Below, one piece after another: positions 7,446-15,166 of a DNA stretch of 40,818 nt (its first letter is position 1; every line of letters begins with the position of its first letter). This DNA is from JAOTWJ01 sp036398175 (GTDB taxonomy: Bacteria; Gemmatimonadota; Gemmatimonadetes; Gemmatimonadales; GWC2-71-9). The notes below the pieces were generated by a model, which was not told the DNA's origin, did no database searches, and saw only the letters and a list, made by a program, of their open reading frames with translations. The stretch spans positions 1 to 40,818 of the forward strand of contig DASWHL010000123.1 of assembly GCA_036398175.1 (NCBI GenBank). Reading direction: 5' to 3'. Made by a program: the position numbers and the translations under genes.

Positions 7446-9389
7446 ATGCCCGAGTCGGGTGTAACCGGACCACCACCGTCGCCGCCGGACCCGCGGGCCG
7501 GTTCGCATTGGCGCTGGCCGCCCGATGCGCTGGGGGCGCTGGTGCACGACGCCGACGAGGGCATGGTCCTGGTGGACGAGCAGGCCAGGATCCTCTACGC
7601 CAACGCGGCCTGCGAGCGCATGCTGGGCTATCCTCCCGACGAGCTGGTGGGCCGGATCGGGTTCGACTTTTGCCGGCCGGAACACCTGCCGCTCGCCCGC
7701 GAGGAGTTCAAGCGGTCGCTGGTGTTTCCGGGCACGCCGGTGACGTTCGACGTGGATGCCCGGCATCGAGACAGCACCTTCCGCCGGCTCGCCGTCAAAC
7801 TCGTCAACCGCCTCCCCACGCCCGAGGTCGCCAGCGTCCTCGTCCACGTGCGCGAAGCGACCGCCCCGCCGCCGCGCGACGCCGAGCACGACGCGGACCA
7901 GTATCGCGCGCTGTTCTACCACGCGCCGGTCGGTCTGGGCATCGCCGACCTGGACGGAACCTTGCTGGTCTTCAACGACGCCATCCTGGAGCCCGGCGGG
8001 TACACGCGCGACGACATCCTCCGGATCGGGAACGTGGCGGCCCTCTACGGCGACCCGGCGGACCGGGAGCGCGTGCTGGGCCTGGCCCGCGAGCGGGGCT
8101 TCGTCTGGCGGGAAGCGGTCCGGTTCCGGCGGAAGGACGGCACGCACTACGACGCGCTGCTCAGCCTCACGCCCGTGCGGTTCGAGGGTCGGCGATGCTG
8201 GTACGCCGTGGTCGAGGACGTGACCGAGCTGCGGGCACTCGAGGGCCAGCTCCGGCAGGCGCAGAAGATGGAGGAGATCGGCCGCATCACGGGCGGGATC
8301 GCCCATGACTTCAACAATCTCCTCTCGGTGATCCTCCTCTTCAGCCAGGCCGCGAAGCGCACCGTGGACGCGGGCGCCCCGGTGGATCGCGCGGACCTGG
8401 ACAGCATCGAGGAAGCCGCCCGCAGCGCCGCCGCCATGACCGCCCACCTGCTCGGCTTCAGCCGGCAGGCGGATCTGGCCCTGGTGCCGACGGACCTGGC
8501 CGCGGTGGTGCGCAACCTCGCGACGATACTGCGGCACGCGCTCTCCGAAGATGTCGCGATCGAGGTCGCCGCGGACGAGCTGGTGGCGACCGTCCGGGCG
8601 GATCCCCGGGCCGTCGAGCAGATGCTCCTCAACCTGGCCACCAACGCGCGCGACGCCATGCCCAGCGGCGGCACCCTGCGCATCGCCGTGGCGGAAGCGA
8701 CCCTGGATGACGCCTACCTCGCCGGCCACCCCGGCGCCCGGGCGGGTGACCACGTCCGCGTGTCGGTGTCGGACACGGGGATGGGGATGGACGAGGCAAC
8801 GCGGCGCCATGCTTTCGAACCGTTCTTCACGACCAAGCCGCCCGGCAAGGGAACGGGGCTCGGCCTGGCCATGGTCTACGGCCTGACCAAGCAGCAGCAC
8901 GGTTTCGTGGAGCTGGTGAGCGCGGAAGGCGGGGGTACCGCCGTGCATCTCTACTTCCCGGCCGTCCCGGAGGCGGCGCAGCCGCCGCCTCGACGCCTCT
9001 CGCAGGAGCTGGTCCGCGGTGGGAGCGAGACGATCCTCCTGGTGGAGGACGACGCGCCGCTGCGCAAGAGCGCCCAGCGCGTGCTCCGGGCGTTCGGGTA
9101 CTCGGTGATCGTCGCCGCGGACGGGCTCGACGCCCTGACGCGCTACCGCACGTACCCGGGCCGCATTGACCTCGTCATCTCCGATCTCGTGATGCCGCGG
9201 ATGGGCGGGCCGGAACTCTACCAGGCCCTCCGCACCACGGTGGGACCCGTGAAGTTCGTGTTCGTGAGCGGGTACGGCGGGCGCTACGCCAAGGCGCGTG
9301 GAGCCCTGGGTCGGGAGATCCCGTTCGTCCAGAAGCCCTGGGAGCTGAACGAGCTCCTCATTACGGTCCGGCGGGCATTGGACGGCTGA
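7446..9389 (+). CDS. Soluble hybrid histidine kinase: PAS-PAS-HisKA-HATPase-REC
   Basis: 647 residues. I chose ATG 7446, preceded by AGGGGG; a longer frame from 7299 covers the CRP-like site and lacks domain content. No membrane segments. The first PAS is at about residues 30-140 (GMVLVDEQARILYANAACERMLGY) and the second at about 155-275 (ALFYHAPVGLGIADLDGTLLVFND). The dimerisation helix carries phospho-acceptor H287 in GGIAHDFNNLLSVI. The ATPase domain shows the N box NLATNARDAMP and the G boxes VSDTGMGMD and GKGTGLGLAMVYG. The receiver domain follows (TILLVEDDAPLRKSAQRVL) with acceptor D580 in LVISDLVMPRMGG and a distal FVQKPW lysine. It probably senses a cytoplasmic signal and phosphotransfers to its own receiver. 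No response regulator with an output domain is adjacent. Confidence 0.92.
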   Translation: MPESGVTGPPPSPPDPRAGSHWRWPPDALGALVHDADEGMVLVDEQARILYANAACERMLGYPPDELVGRIGFDFCRPEHLPLAREEFKRSLVFPGTPVTFDVDARHRDSTFRRLAVKLVNRLPTPEVASVLVHVREATAPPPRDAEHDADQYRALFYHAPVGLGIADLDGTLLVFNDAILEPGGYTRDDILRIGNVAALYGDPADRERVLGLARERGFVWREAVRFRRKDGTHYDALLSLTPVRFEGRRCWYAVVEDVTELRALEGQLRQAQKMEEIGRITGGIAHDFNNLLSVILLFSQAAKRTVDAGAPVDRADLDSIEEAARSAAAMTAHLLGFSRQADLALVPTDLAAVVRNLATILRHALSEDVAIEVAADELVATVRADPRAVEQMLLNLATNARDAMPSGGTLRIAVAEATLDDAYLAGHPGARAGDHVRVSVSDTGMGMDEATRRHAFEPFFTTKPPGKGTGLGLAMVYGLTKQQHGFVELVSAEGGGTAVHLYFPAVPEAAQPPPRRLSQELVRGGSETILLVEDDAPLRKSAQRVLRAFGYSVIVAADGLDALTRYRTYPGRIDLVISDLVMPRMGGPELYQALRTTVGPVKFVFVSGYGGRYAKARGALGREIPFVQKPWELNELLITVRRALDG

Positions 9390-9391
9390 CC

Positions 9392-11524
9392 TCAGACCAC
9401 CTTGCCGATCGGCAGCTTCCGGATCCGCTTCCCCGTTGCCGCGAAGATCGCGTTGCACACGGCTGGCGCGATCGGCGGCGTTCCGGGTTCGCCAACGCCG
9501 CCCTGCGAGTCCGTGCTCGGGACGATGTGCACCTCGACCCGCGGCATCCCTGCCATGAGCAGCATCGGGTAGTCGTGAAAGTTGCCCTGGATCACCCGGC
9601 CCCCGTCAATCCCGATCTCGCCGTGGAGCGCCGCCGTGAGGCCGTACACGATCCCGCTCTGCATCTGCGCCTCGACCGTGTCCGGGTTCACCACCGGCCC
9701 GCAGTCAATGGCGCACACCACGCGGTGGACCCGCACCGTGCCATCCGCGCCCACGGAGACCTCGGCCACCTGGGCGACGTATGACTCGAACGACTTGTGG
9801 ACCGCGATCCCGCGGAAGACGCCGTCCGGCAGCGCCGAGCCCCAGCCCGCTTGCGTCGCCGCCAGCTCGAGCACCCGGAGATAGCGCGGCGCGTTGAGCA
9901 GCAACCCCCGCCGATACTCGTAGGGGTCCTGGTCCGCGGCGTGGGCCATCTCGTCAATGAAGCCTTCGACCGCGAAGGCGTTGAACGAGTGGTTGACCGA
10001 CCGCCAGAAGCCCACCGGAATGCCGGTGTCCGTCATCACGTAATCCACGTGCACGTTGGGAACGGCGTAGGGCATCTCGACGGCGCCCTCCACCGCCTCG
10101 CCGTCCAGGTTGCCCTGTACCATGTCGGGGAAGACCCGGATCATGATCGAGGGCGCCACGACGCGGTGCGTCCAGGCGACCGGGCGGTTGCCCGCGTCCA
10201 GGCCCGCGCGCAGCCGGTGGTACGACGCCGGCCGGTAGAACTCGTGGCGGGTATCGTCCTCGCGCGACCACACGACCTTGACCGGCGCCCCCACGGCCTT
10301 GGACGTCTCCAGCGCCTCCTGGATGAAATCGAGCTCGAAGCGCCGGCCGAAGCCGCCGCCCAGGTAGGTGGTATGGACCTTCACCTGCTCGAGCGGCACG
10401 CCGCCGATGGCCGCGCCGAGCTGGTGCGCGCCGGTCTGGAACTGCGTGGGCGCCCAGATGTCCACGCCGTCGGGCCGCACGTGCGCGGTTGCGTTCATCG
10501 GCTCCATGGTGGCGTGGGCCAGGAACGGCGTCTCGTACACGGCGTCGAGCCGCCGGGCGGCCACCGCCAGCGCCGCGTCGGGGGTCCCGTCGTGCCGGGC
10601 CCGCACCCCCGGTCGCCCGGCCCGCGCGGCCAGGAGCCGGGAGATGCCCGCGCTCGACGCGGCCGCGTTCGGCCCTTCGTTCCAGGAGATCTGGAGCGCG
10701 TCGCGGCCCGTCTTGGCCGGCCAGTACCCGTCCGCCACCACCGCGATCCCGTTCGTGACCTGCACCACCTGGCGTACTCCGGGAACCGTCAGTGCGGCCG
10801 CCGCGTCGAAGCTCGCGACCGTCCCGCCGAACACCGGGCACCGGGCCACCACGGCGACCTGCATGCCTGGAAGGGTCACGTCAATGCCGAACCCCGCGCT
10901 GCCGTCCACCTTGGGGGGCGTATCGAGGCGCGGCACGCGCGTGCCGACGATCGTCCAGTCCGCGGGCGCCTTGAGTGGCGGGTCGGTCGGCACGGGCAAC
11001 GTCGCCGCCGTCGCCACCAGGTGGCCGTACGTGAGGCGGCGGCCACCCGAGTGGTGCACGGCGCCGTTCGCCGCGCGACACTCCGCGCGGTCCACGTTCC
11101 AGGTTTGCGCGGCGGCCGAGATCAGGACTTCGCGCGCGGCGGCCCCCGCCTGGCGCAGCGCGGTGTACGCCGCGCGGACGCTGCTGCTGCCCCCCGTCCC
11201 CTGCATGCCGAAGAGCAGGTTGTTGTACGTCGAGTCCGCGGGCGCGAACGCGATGCCGACCTTCGACCAATCGGCTTCCAGTTCCTCGGCCACCAGCATC
11301 GGCAGCGACGTGGCGACCCCCTGCCCCATCTCGGAGCGGTCCACGATCACCAGGATGCTCTCGTCGGTTCCGATCCTGAGCCACGCGTTGGGCTCGAGCG
11401 GCGGGCCGGGCGGCGCGCCGGCGGGCGCGCACCCGGGGATGGTGAATCCGATGACCAGACTCGCGCCGGCCGCCCCGGCGACCTGAAGGAACTCGCGGCG
11501 GGTGACTTCCAGGTGCGCGGTCAT
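9392..11524 (-). CDS. Molybdopterin-binding subunit of an IorB-type molybdenum hydroxylase, Tat signal
   Basis: 710 residues, xanthine dehydrogenase/aldehyde oxidase family, closest in architecture to isoquinoline 1-oxidoreductase beta. The N-terminus has a twin-arginine signal (TRREFLQVAG, Arg9-Arg10) followed by a hydrophobic stretch and IPGC (Cys32), a possible Tat lipoprotein site. Cofactor landmarks: AYTALRQAGAAAREVLI, the GGGFGRR loop, GFWRSVNHSFNAFAVEGFIDE, and the C-terminal GGVGEPGTPP whose E679 aligns with the catalytic base. Such enzymes hydroxylate N-heterocycles or aldehydes; the substrate is unknown. It starts 1 nt after the small-subunit stop, so the two are co-translated. No FAD subunit is present, so electrons probably go to a cytochrome or quinone. 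Confidence 0.9.
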   Translation of the reverse strand: MTAHLEVTRREFLQVAGAAGASLVIGFTIPGCAPAGAPPGPPLEPNAWLRIGTDESILVIVDRSEMGQGVATSLPMLVAEELEADWSKVGIAFAPADSTYNNLLFGMQGTGGSSSVRAAYTALRQAGAAAREVLISAAAQTWNVDRAECRAANGAVHHSGGRRLTYGHLVATAATLPVPTDPPLKAPADWTIVGTRVPRLDTPPKVDGSAGFGIDVTLPGMQVAVVARCPVFGGTVASFDAAAALTVPGVRQVVQVTNGIAVVADGYWPAKTGRDALQISWNEGPNAAASSAGISRLLAARAGRPGVRARHDGTPDAALAVAARRLDAVYETPFLAHATMEPMNATAHVRPDGVDIWAPTQFQTGAHQLGAAIGGVPLEQVKVHTTYLGGGFGRRFELDFIQEALETSKAVGAPVKVVWSREDDTRHEFYRPASYHRLRAGLDAGNRPVAWTHRVVAPSIMIRVFPDMVQGNLDGEAVEGAVEMPYAVPNVHVDYVMTDTGIPVGFWRSVNHSFNAFAVEGFIDEMAHAADQDPYEYRRGLLLNAPRYLRVLELAATQAGWGSALPDGVFRGIAVHKSFESYVAQVAEVSVGADGTVRVHRVVCAIDCGPVVNPDTVEAQMQSGIVYGLTAALHGEIGIDGGRVIQGNFHDYPMLLMAGMPRVEVHIVPSTDSQGGVGEPGTPPIAPAVCNAIFAATGKRIRKLPIGKVV

Positions 11525-11525
11525 G

Positions 11526-11981
11526 TCACACCTCCCCCGCGGCGCGGTGGATGGCGGCGCGAATCCGCTGGTAAGTGCCGCACCGGCAGATGTTGGTCAT
11601 GGTCGTGTCAATGTCCGCGTCGGTGGGCGTGGGGTTCGATTCCAGGAGCGCGACGGCCGCCATGATCTGCCCCGACTGGCAGTAGCCGCACTGCGGGACG
11701 TCCTCGGCGATCCACGCCCGCTGGACCGGATGGCTGCGGTCACGCGACAGCCCTTCGATGGTCGTCACCCGCTTGCCGGCAACCGTGCTGACGGGAATCA
11801 CGCAGGATCGCGTGGGGACGCCGTCCACGTGGACCGTACACGCCCCGCACAGCGCGATCCCGCAGCCGAACTTGGTGCCCGTGAGGCCGAGGTTGTCGCG
11901 CAGGACCCACAGGAGCGGCGTATCGGCGGCCACGTCAACGGAGCGTCGGCCGCCGTTGACGGTGAAGTCAAAGGGGGGCAC
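11526..11981 (-). CDS. [2Fe-2S] small subunit of the molybdenum hydroxylase (IorA-type)
   Basis: 151 residues with GTG 11981 as start: GGAG lies 7 nt upstream and the protein then begins right at the ferredoxin strand (FDFTVNGG). A longer frame to 12083 is unlikely. Two clusters are fully ligated: the plant-type cluster by C40, C45, C48 and C60 (FGCGIALCGACTVHVDG), and the helical cluster by C98, C101, C132 and C134 (CGYCQSG and ICRCGTYQRI). It passes electrons from the Mo site of its partner. It has no signal of its own, so export would depend on the Tat signal of the large subunit. The 71-bp gap to the sigma gene contains an AT-rich TTTATG that might be a separate promoter. Confidence 0.92.
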   Translation of the reverse strand: MPPFDFTVNGGRRSVDVAADTPLLWVLRDNLGLTGTKFGCGIALCGACTVHVDGVPTRSCVIPVSTVAGKRVTTIEGLSRDRSHPVQRAWIAEDVPQCGYCQSGQIMAAVALLESNPTPTDADIDTTMTNICRCGTYQRIRAAIHRAAGEV

Positions 11982-12052
11982 AGAGAGACTCCAGCTGGGG
12001 ATGCCATAAAGCTGCGCCGCGTTTGCCGCGGAGGGAAGGGCGGCTGGTCCCG

Positions 12053-12643
12053 CTACCGGCAGGAGGAGGAGCCGGCGCCGCAACTACAGTCGAGGCAGCC
12101 GTGCTCGGCGCACGTGCCGCACGACGCGATCACGCGGTCGCGTAGCGCTTCGCGGGCGCGGTGCAACCGCACCGCCGCGTTCCCGGGCGTGATGGCCGCC
12201 TCGGCGGCGAACTGCTTCACCGGCACGCCCTCCACGTCCACCCGGCGCAGGGCCTCGGCGTACTCGGGCCGGAGCGTGCTCGCGAGCCGCAGCACGCAGC
12301 CGCAGACCTGGCCGAACAGCTCCTCGTCCCGCGGCGGCGTCACGACGTCCTCGCGGCCGCCCCACTCGGCCACCGCGCGGTCCTCCGCGCCGCGCCGCCG
12401 GTACCAGTCCGTGAGCGCGTTGCGGAGGACCCGGTAGAACCAGGGCGCCGCCGCCTCGGGATCGTGCACCTGATGGCCCCGGGACAGCCCCTTCACGAAC
12501 GCGTCCTGGAGCAGATCCTCCGCGTCGGCGCGCGAGCCCACACGCCGCTCGAGGAACGCGAGAAACTGCCGGTGATTGGCCACCAGCGCATCCAGAATCT
12601 CGGGCGCGGGACCGGCGCCGGCCGGCGGGACTGCTTCAGCCAC
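12053..12643 (-). CDS. CorE-like (ECF44) metal-responsive RNA polymerase sigma factor with Cys-rich tail
   Basis: 196 residues from GTG 12643; a GTG at 12706 is an alternative that would overlap the upstream micropeptide. Sigma region 2 is at about 20-90 (FLERRVGSRADAEDLLQDAFVKG, WFYRVLRNALTDWYRRR) and region 4 at about 115-170 (YAEALRRVDVEGVPVKQFAAEAAIT, NAAVRLHRAREALRDRV). Two metal-sensing marks of the CorE group are visible: a CxC in the linker (C114, C116) and a C-terminal cysteine-rich tail with C175, C178, C183, C186, C188 and C195. CorE-type factors in Myxococcus are switched by copper or cadmium/zinc through these cysteines without an anti-sigma factor. The gene sits between the Cys-rich micropeptide and the Mo hydroxylase genes, its possible targets. 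Metal identity is not predictable. Confidence 0.82.
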   Translation of the reverse strand: MAEAVPPAGAGPAPEILDALVANHRQFLAFLERRVGSRADAEDLLQDAFVKGLSRGHQVHDPEAAAPWFYRVLRNALTDWYRRRGAEDRAVAEWGGREDVVTPPRDEELFGQVCGCVLRLASTLRPEYAEALRRVDVEGVPVKQFAAEAAITPGNAAVRLHRAREALRDRVIASCGTCAEHGCLDCSCGAGSSSCR

Positions 12644-12666
12644 GCCGACCGGGCCGCCCGGCGGGC

Positions 12667-12744
12667 TCAGTCGCCGCAGCAATTGCACGTGCCCTGACAG
12701 GGGCACGCGTCGCCACAGCCACAGGTGCCTGGAGTCTCAGCCAT
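12667..12744 (-). CDS. Cysteine-rich micropeptide (25 aa, 7 Cys), metallothionein-like
   Basis: A 26-codon frame from ATG 12744 to TGA 12667. The translation is 25 residues with Cys at 8, 10, 14, 16, 20, 22 and 23 (CxC, CxC and CxCC groups spaced by three residues), plus Gly, Asp and Gln. It has no hydrophobic segment. The start is preceded by GAAAGGAGG with a 6-nt spacer, about the best Shine-Dalgarno sequence in the window, which strongly argues that it is translated. The sigma-factor gene starts 23 bp downstream (or overlaps it if GTG 12706 is used). The cysteine density suggests metal or redox binding, by analogy with metallothioneins. I do not recognise a named family. A TGTAAT hexamer at 12801-12796 may be the -10 of this unit. 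Confidence 0.75.
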   Translation of the reverse strand: MAETPGTCGCGDACPCQGTCNCCGD

Positions 12745-12802
12745 GGAACGCCTCCTTTCGGGTTCACATGAGCTGACGCACCAGGCCGGCGAGACATTAC
12801 AC

Positions 12803-14485
12803 TCACCAGCCCGCGGCCATGCCGTCCTTGCGCGGATCCGATCCCGCCGCCCAGCCGCGCGCGAGCCGCATCACGGCCTGGGCCCCGCCGGCGTCCCCCG
12901 GCGGCAGCGCCACGAGCTCGTGGCCCAGGGCCGCGAGCGCGCGCCGCACGCTCTCGGGGATCGGCGCCTCGAGCCCCACGCGCACGCCGTCGAAATGCCG
13001 GAACCGCGGTGCGTCAATGGCGTCCTGGAGGTCCATGCCGAAGACCAGCAGGTTCAGGAGCAGCTGGACGTGCCCCTGCGGTTGAATCGAGCCACCCATC
13101 ACCCCGAACGCGAGCCACGGCTCCTCACCGTCCGGGCCGGGCGTCGTCACGAACCCGGGGATGATCGTGTGAAACGGGCGCTTCCGCGGGGCCAGCGTAT
13201 TCGGCAGTCCCGGCTGGAGCGTGAAGCCCGCGCCGCGATTCTGGAGCGCAAACCCCGTGCCCGGTACCACCACGCCCGAGCCGAATTCCCAGTAGATGCT
13301 GTTGATGAAGGAGACCATGTTGCCGTCGCCGTCGGCGGCGGCGAGATAGATGGTCTCGCTCGACGTGACCGCGGCCCCCGGCTCGGCGCGCGTGGCGGCG
13401 CGCCGCGGGTCGAGTGCCGCGCGCCGTGCCTCGATGAAGGCGTCCTCGAGCAGCCGCTCCGGCGGGGCGGTCATCGCGTCCGGGTCGCCCACCCAGTGGG
13501 CCAGATCGGCGAACGCCAGCTTCTTGGCCTCGATCAGGTGGTGCAGGTACGCGGCCGAGTTGTGGCCCATGGCCGCGAGGTCGTAGGCCTCGAGGATGCG
13601 GAGCATCTCGAGGGCGGCGACGCCCTGGCCGTTGGGCGGCAGCTCCCACACGGTGTGGCCGCGGAACGGCACGGCGATGGGCTCGACCCACACCGCTTCA
13701 TGGCGTGTCAGGTCGTCCAGGGTGAGGAACCCACCCAGCGCGCGCACGCGGTCCACGATCGTCCGGCCGAGGGCGCCGCCGTAGAACACCGCGGGCCCGC
13801 TGTCGGCAATGAGCCCATACGACGCGGCCAGGTCGGGATTGCGGAACCACTCGCCGGCGCGGGGCGCGCGGGTGCCGTCCAGCAGCAAGGTGGCGCGCGC
13901 GCCGTCGTCCCGCCGCAGCCGCTCCTCCTCCACCGCCCACTGTGCCGCGATGATGGGCGACACCGGGAACCCGCGCTCCGCCAGCCGGATGGCGGGAGCC
14001 AGCGCCTCGGCGAGGGTGATCGTCCCGTGTCGGTCGAGCAATGCCGCCCAGCCCGAGAGCGCTCCGGGCACGGTGATCGGCGCGCCGCCGAAGAGCGGCA
14101 CCGCGTCGTGGCCCCGCTCGATCAGGGCCTCCCGCGACATCAGCGAGCCCGACCGGCCGCTCGCGTTCAGCCCCACCAGGCGCCGTTCGCGCGCCGACCA
14201 GAGGATCGCGAAGAGGTCGCCGCCCATGCCCGTCATGTGCGGCTCGACCAGGTTCAGCACGGCGGCGGCCGTGACCGCCGCGTCCACTGCGTTCCCGCCA
14301 TTCTGGAGCACCGCCAGTCCGGCCGCGGTGGCGAGGGGCTGGCTCGTCGCAATCGCGCCGTTCGGCGCGTACACCGTGGATCGTCGGGCCATGGACTGAG
14401 CGGCCTCCTGGGCGCGGGCGGGCAGCGCGGCCACCGACGCAACCAGGACGGCGGAGACCCGTGCGATCGCCCTCCCGCGCATCAT
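12803..14485 (-). CDS. ggt: Gamma-glutamyltransferase family protein (Ntn hydrolase), exported
   Basis: 560 residues. It cleaves or transfers gamma-glutamyl groups from glutathione-like substrates in the periplasm. An N-terminal signal (residues about 1-24, ending ARA-QEA) precedes the mature protein. Seen: the large-subunit start ATSQPLATAAGLAVLQNGGNAVDAAVT, the PHMTGMGGDLFAIL substrate loop, and the autoprocessing site before the Thr of SSETIYLAAADGDGNMVSFI. That Thr aligns with E. coli Thr391, in the ETxY form used by a GGT subclass instead of TTHxS. GGSIQPQGHVQ near the end is also typical. ATG 14485 overlaps the stop of the upstream gene by 4 nt (ATGA). The subclass may have acylase or hydrolase specificity other than glutathione. 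Confidence 0.88.
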   Translation of the reverse strand: MMRGRAIARVSAVLVASVAALPARAQEAAQSMARRSTVYAPNGAIATSQPLATAAGLAVLQNGGNAVDAAVTAAAVLNLVEPHMTGMGGDLFAILWSARERRLVGLNASGRSGSLMSREALIERGHDAVPLFGGAPITVPGALSGWAALLDRHGTITLAEALAPAIRLAERGFPVSPIIAAQWAVEEERLRRDDGARATLLLDGTRAPRAGEWFRNPDLAASYGLIADSGPAVFYGGALGRTIVDRVRALGGFLTLDDLTRHEAVWVEPIAVPFRGHTVWELPPNGQGVAALEMLRILEAYDLAAMGHNSAAYLHHLIEAKKLAFADLAHWVGDPDAMTAPPERLLEDAFIEARRAALDPRRAATRAEPGAAVTSSETIYLAAADGDGNMVSFINSIYWEFGSGVVVPGTGFALQNRGAGFTLQPGLPNTLAPRKRPFHTIIPGFVTTPGPDGEEPWLAFGVMGGSIQPQGHVQLLLNLLVFGMDLQDAIDAPRFRHFDGVRVGLEAPIPESVRRALAALGHELVALPPGDAGGAQAVMRLARGWAAGSDPRKDGMAAGW

Positions 14486-15012
14486 CGGGTTCGCTTGGTG
14501 GCCCGGCCTTCCTCCATGAGCATCCAGCTCGTGCCGTCGGCCGAAGCCTCCAGCTTGAAGGAATACGCCGCGGGCGGTTCCTCGGTGATGGTCGCCCGCA
14601 TCCGCATCATGGCGCCCTCGACGGCGAATTCGGCCTGCCACGTCCACACCTTCCCGTCCACCGTGCCCGTGACGTAGAACGCCTCGCCCATGCTGGTGTA
14701 CCCGAAGTAGGTGTACACCTGCCGGGCCGGGTCGTACGCCCAGACGCTGCCGGTTTTCGCGGGCCCGCGGGGCCCGGTCGCGTCGCCCCGGCACACCAAC
14801 TGAAAACCGCCGGCGAACCATTCACAGGTGTCGGCGCCGGTCATCTTGCCCCCCGGACCCATCGGCGAGGCCTTGGCCTCGCCCGCGAATTCCCAGGTGC
14901 CGGCGAAATACGCAATCCGTGCCTGCTCCGCCCCGGGCTTGGGCGCTTCCTGCGCCGTTGCCGGCGCCGCGACCATGGCGACCGCAAAGGCCGCTGCGAA
15001 CAGTCGTTTCAT
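14482..15012 (-). CDS. Secreted DUF1579-like protein
   Basis: 176 residues from ATG 15012, with AGGAGG 5 nt upstream. A clear signal peptide (MKRLFAAAFAVAMVAAPATA, cleavage before Gln21) is followed by a beta-rich domain: IAYFAGTWEFAGEAKASPMG, then CEWFAGGFQLVCRGDATGP, VWAYDPARQVYTYFGYTSMG and WTWQAEFAVEGAMMRMRATI. The FAGTW...Y-x-x-Y layout matches DUF1579/lipocalin-like proteins common in environmental bacteria. Two cysteines in the CEWFAGGFQLVC hairpin could form a disulfide in the periplasm. Its function is unknown. It is translationally coupled to the gamma-glutamyltransferase gene. Confidence 0.72.
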   Translation of the reverse strand: MKRLFAAAFAVAMVAAPATAQEAPKPGAEQARIAYFAGTWEFAGEAKASPMGPGGKMTGADTCEWFAGGFQLVCRGDATGPRGPAKTGSVWAYDPARQVYTYFGYTSMGEAFYVTGTVDGKVWTWQAEFAVEGAMMRMRATITEEPPAAYSFKLEASADGTSWMLMEEGRATKRTR

Positions 15013-15138
15013 ACATCCTCCTGCGCGATGTGGGTCTCGGGGGGCATACGGGCCAGCTGGGATGTTCCCAAGCTGGCCCGGGTACGGCAAAGAGGGAAGG
15101 GCCGCCGCCCTCCGCTCGCCGAAGCCGGGCGCCGCCCC

Positions 15139-15144
15139 TAGCTT
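15139..15144 (+). promoter_or_regulatory. -10 element TAGCTT for the class V aminotransferase
   Basis: TAGCTT followed by G, 28 nt before the ATG at 15167. The start point would be near 15151, leaving room for the AGGAGG at 15157-15162. The same hexamer recurs at 18830, 23307 and 28787. Confidence 0.5.
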
Positions 15145-15166
15145 GTTCGACGACCAGGAGGCCGCC

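Noticed and set aside
7332..9458. 708-codon minus-strand frame opposite the hybrid histidine kinase
   Set aside because: No recognisable motifs and fully covered by a well-supported gene on the other strand.
9797..11665. 622-codon plus-strand frame over the Mo hydroxylase
   Set aside because: Antisense of two subunits with all cofactor motifs; the plus frame is low-complexity Arg/Gly/His.
12643..12706. Sigma-factor N-terminal extension from GTG 12706
   Set aside because: The extra residues overlap the micropeptide in another frame, lack a ribosome-binding sequence and do not look like sigma region 2; kept only as an alternative start.
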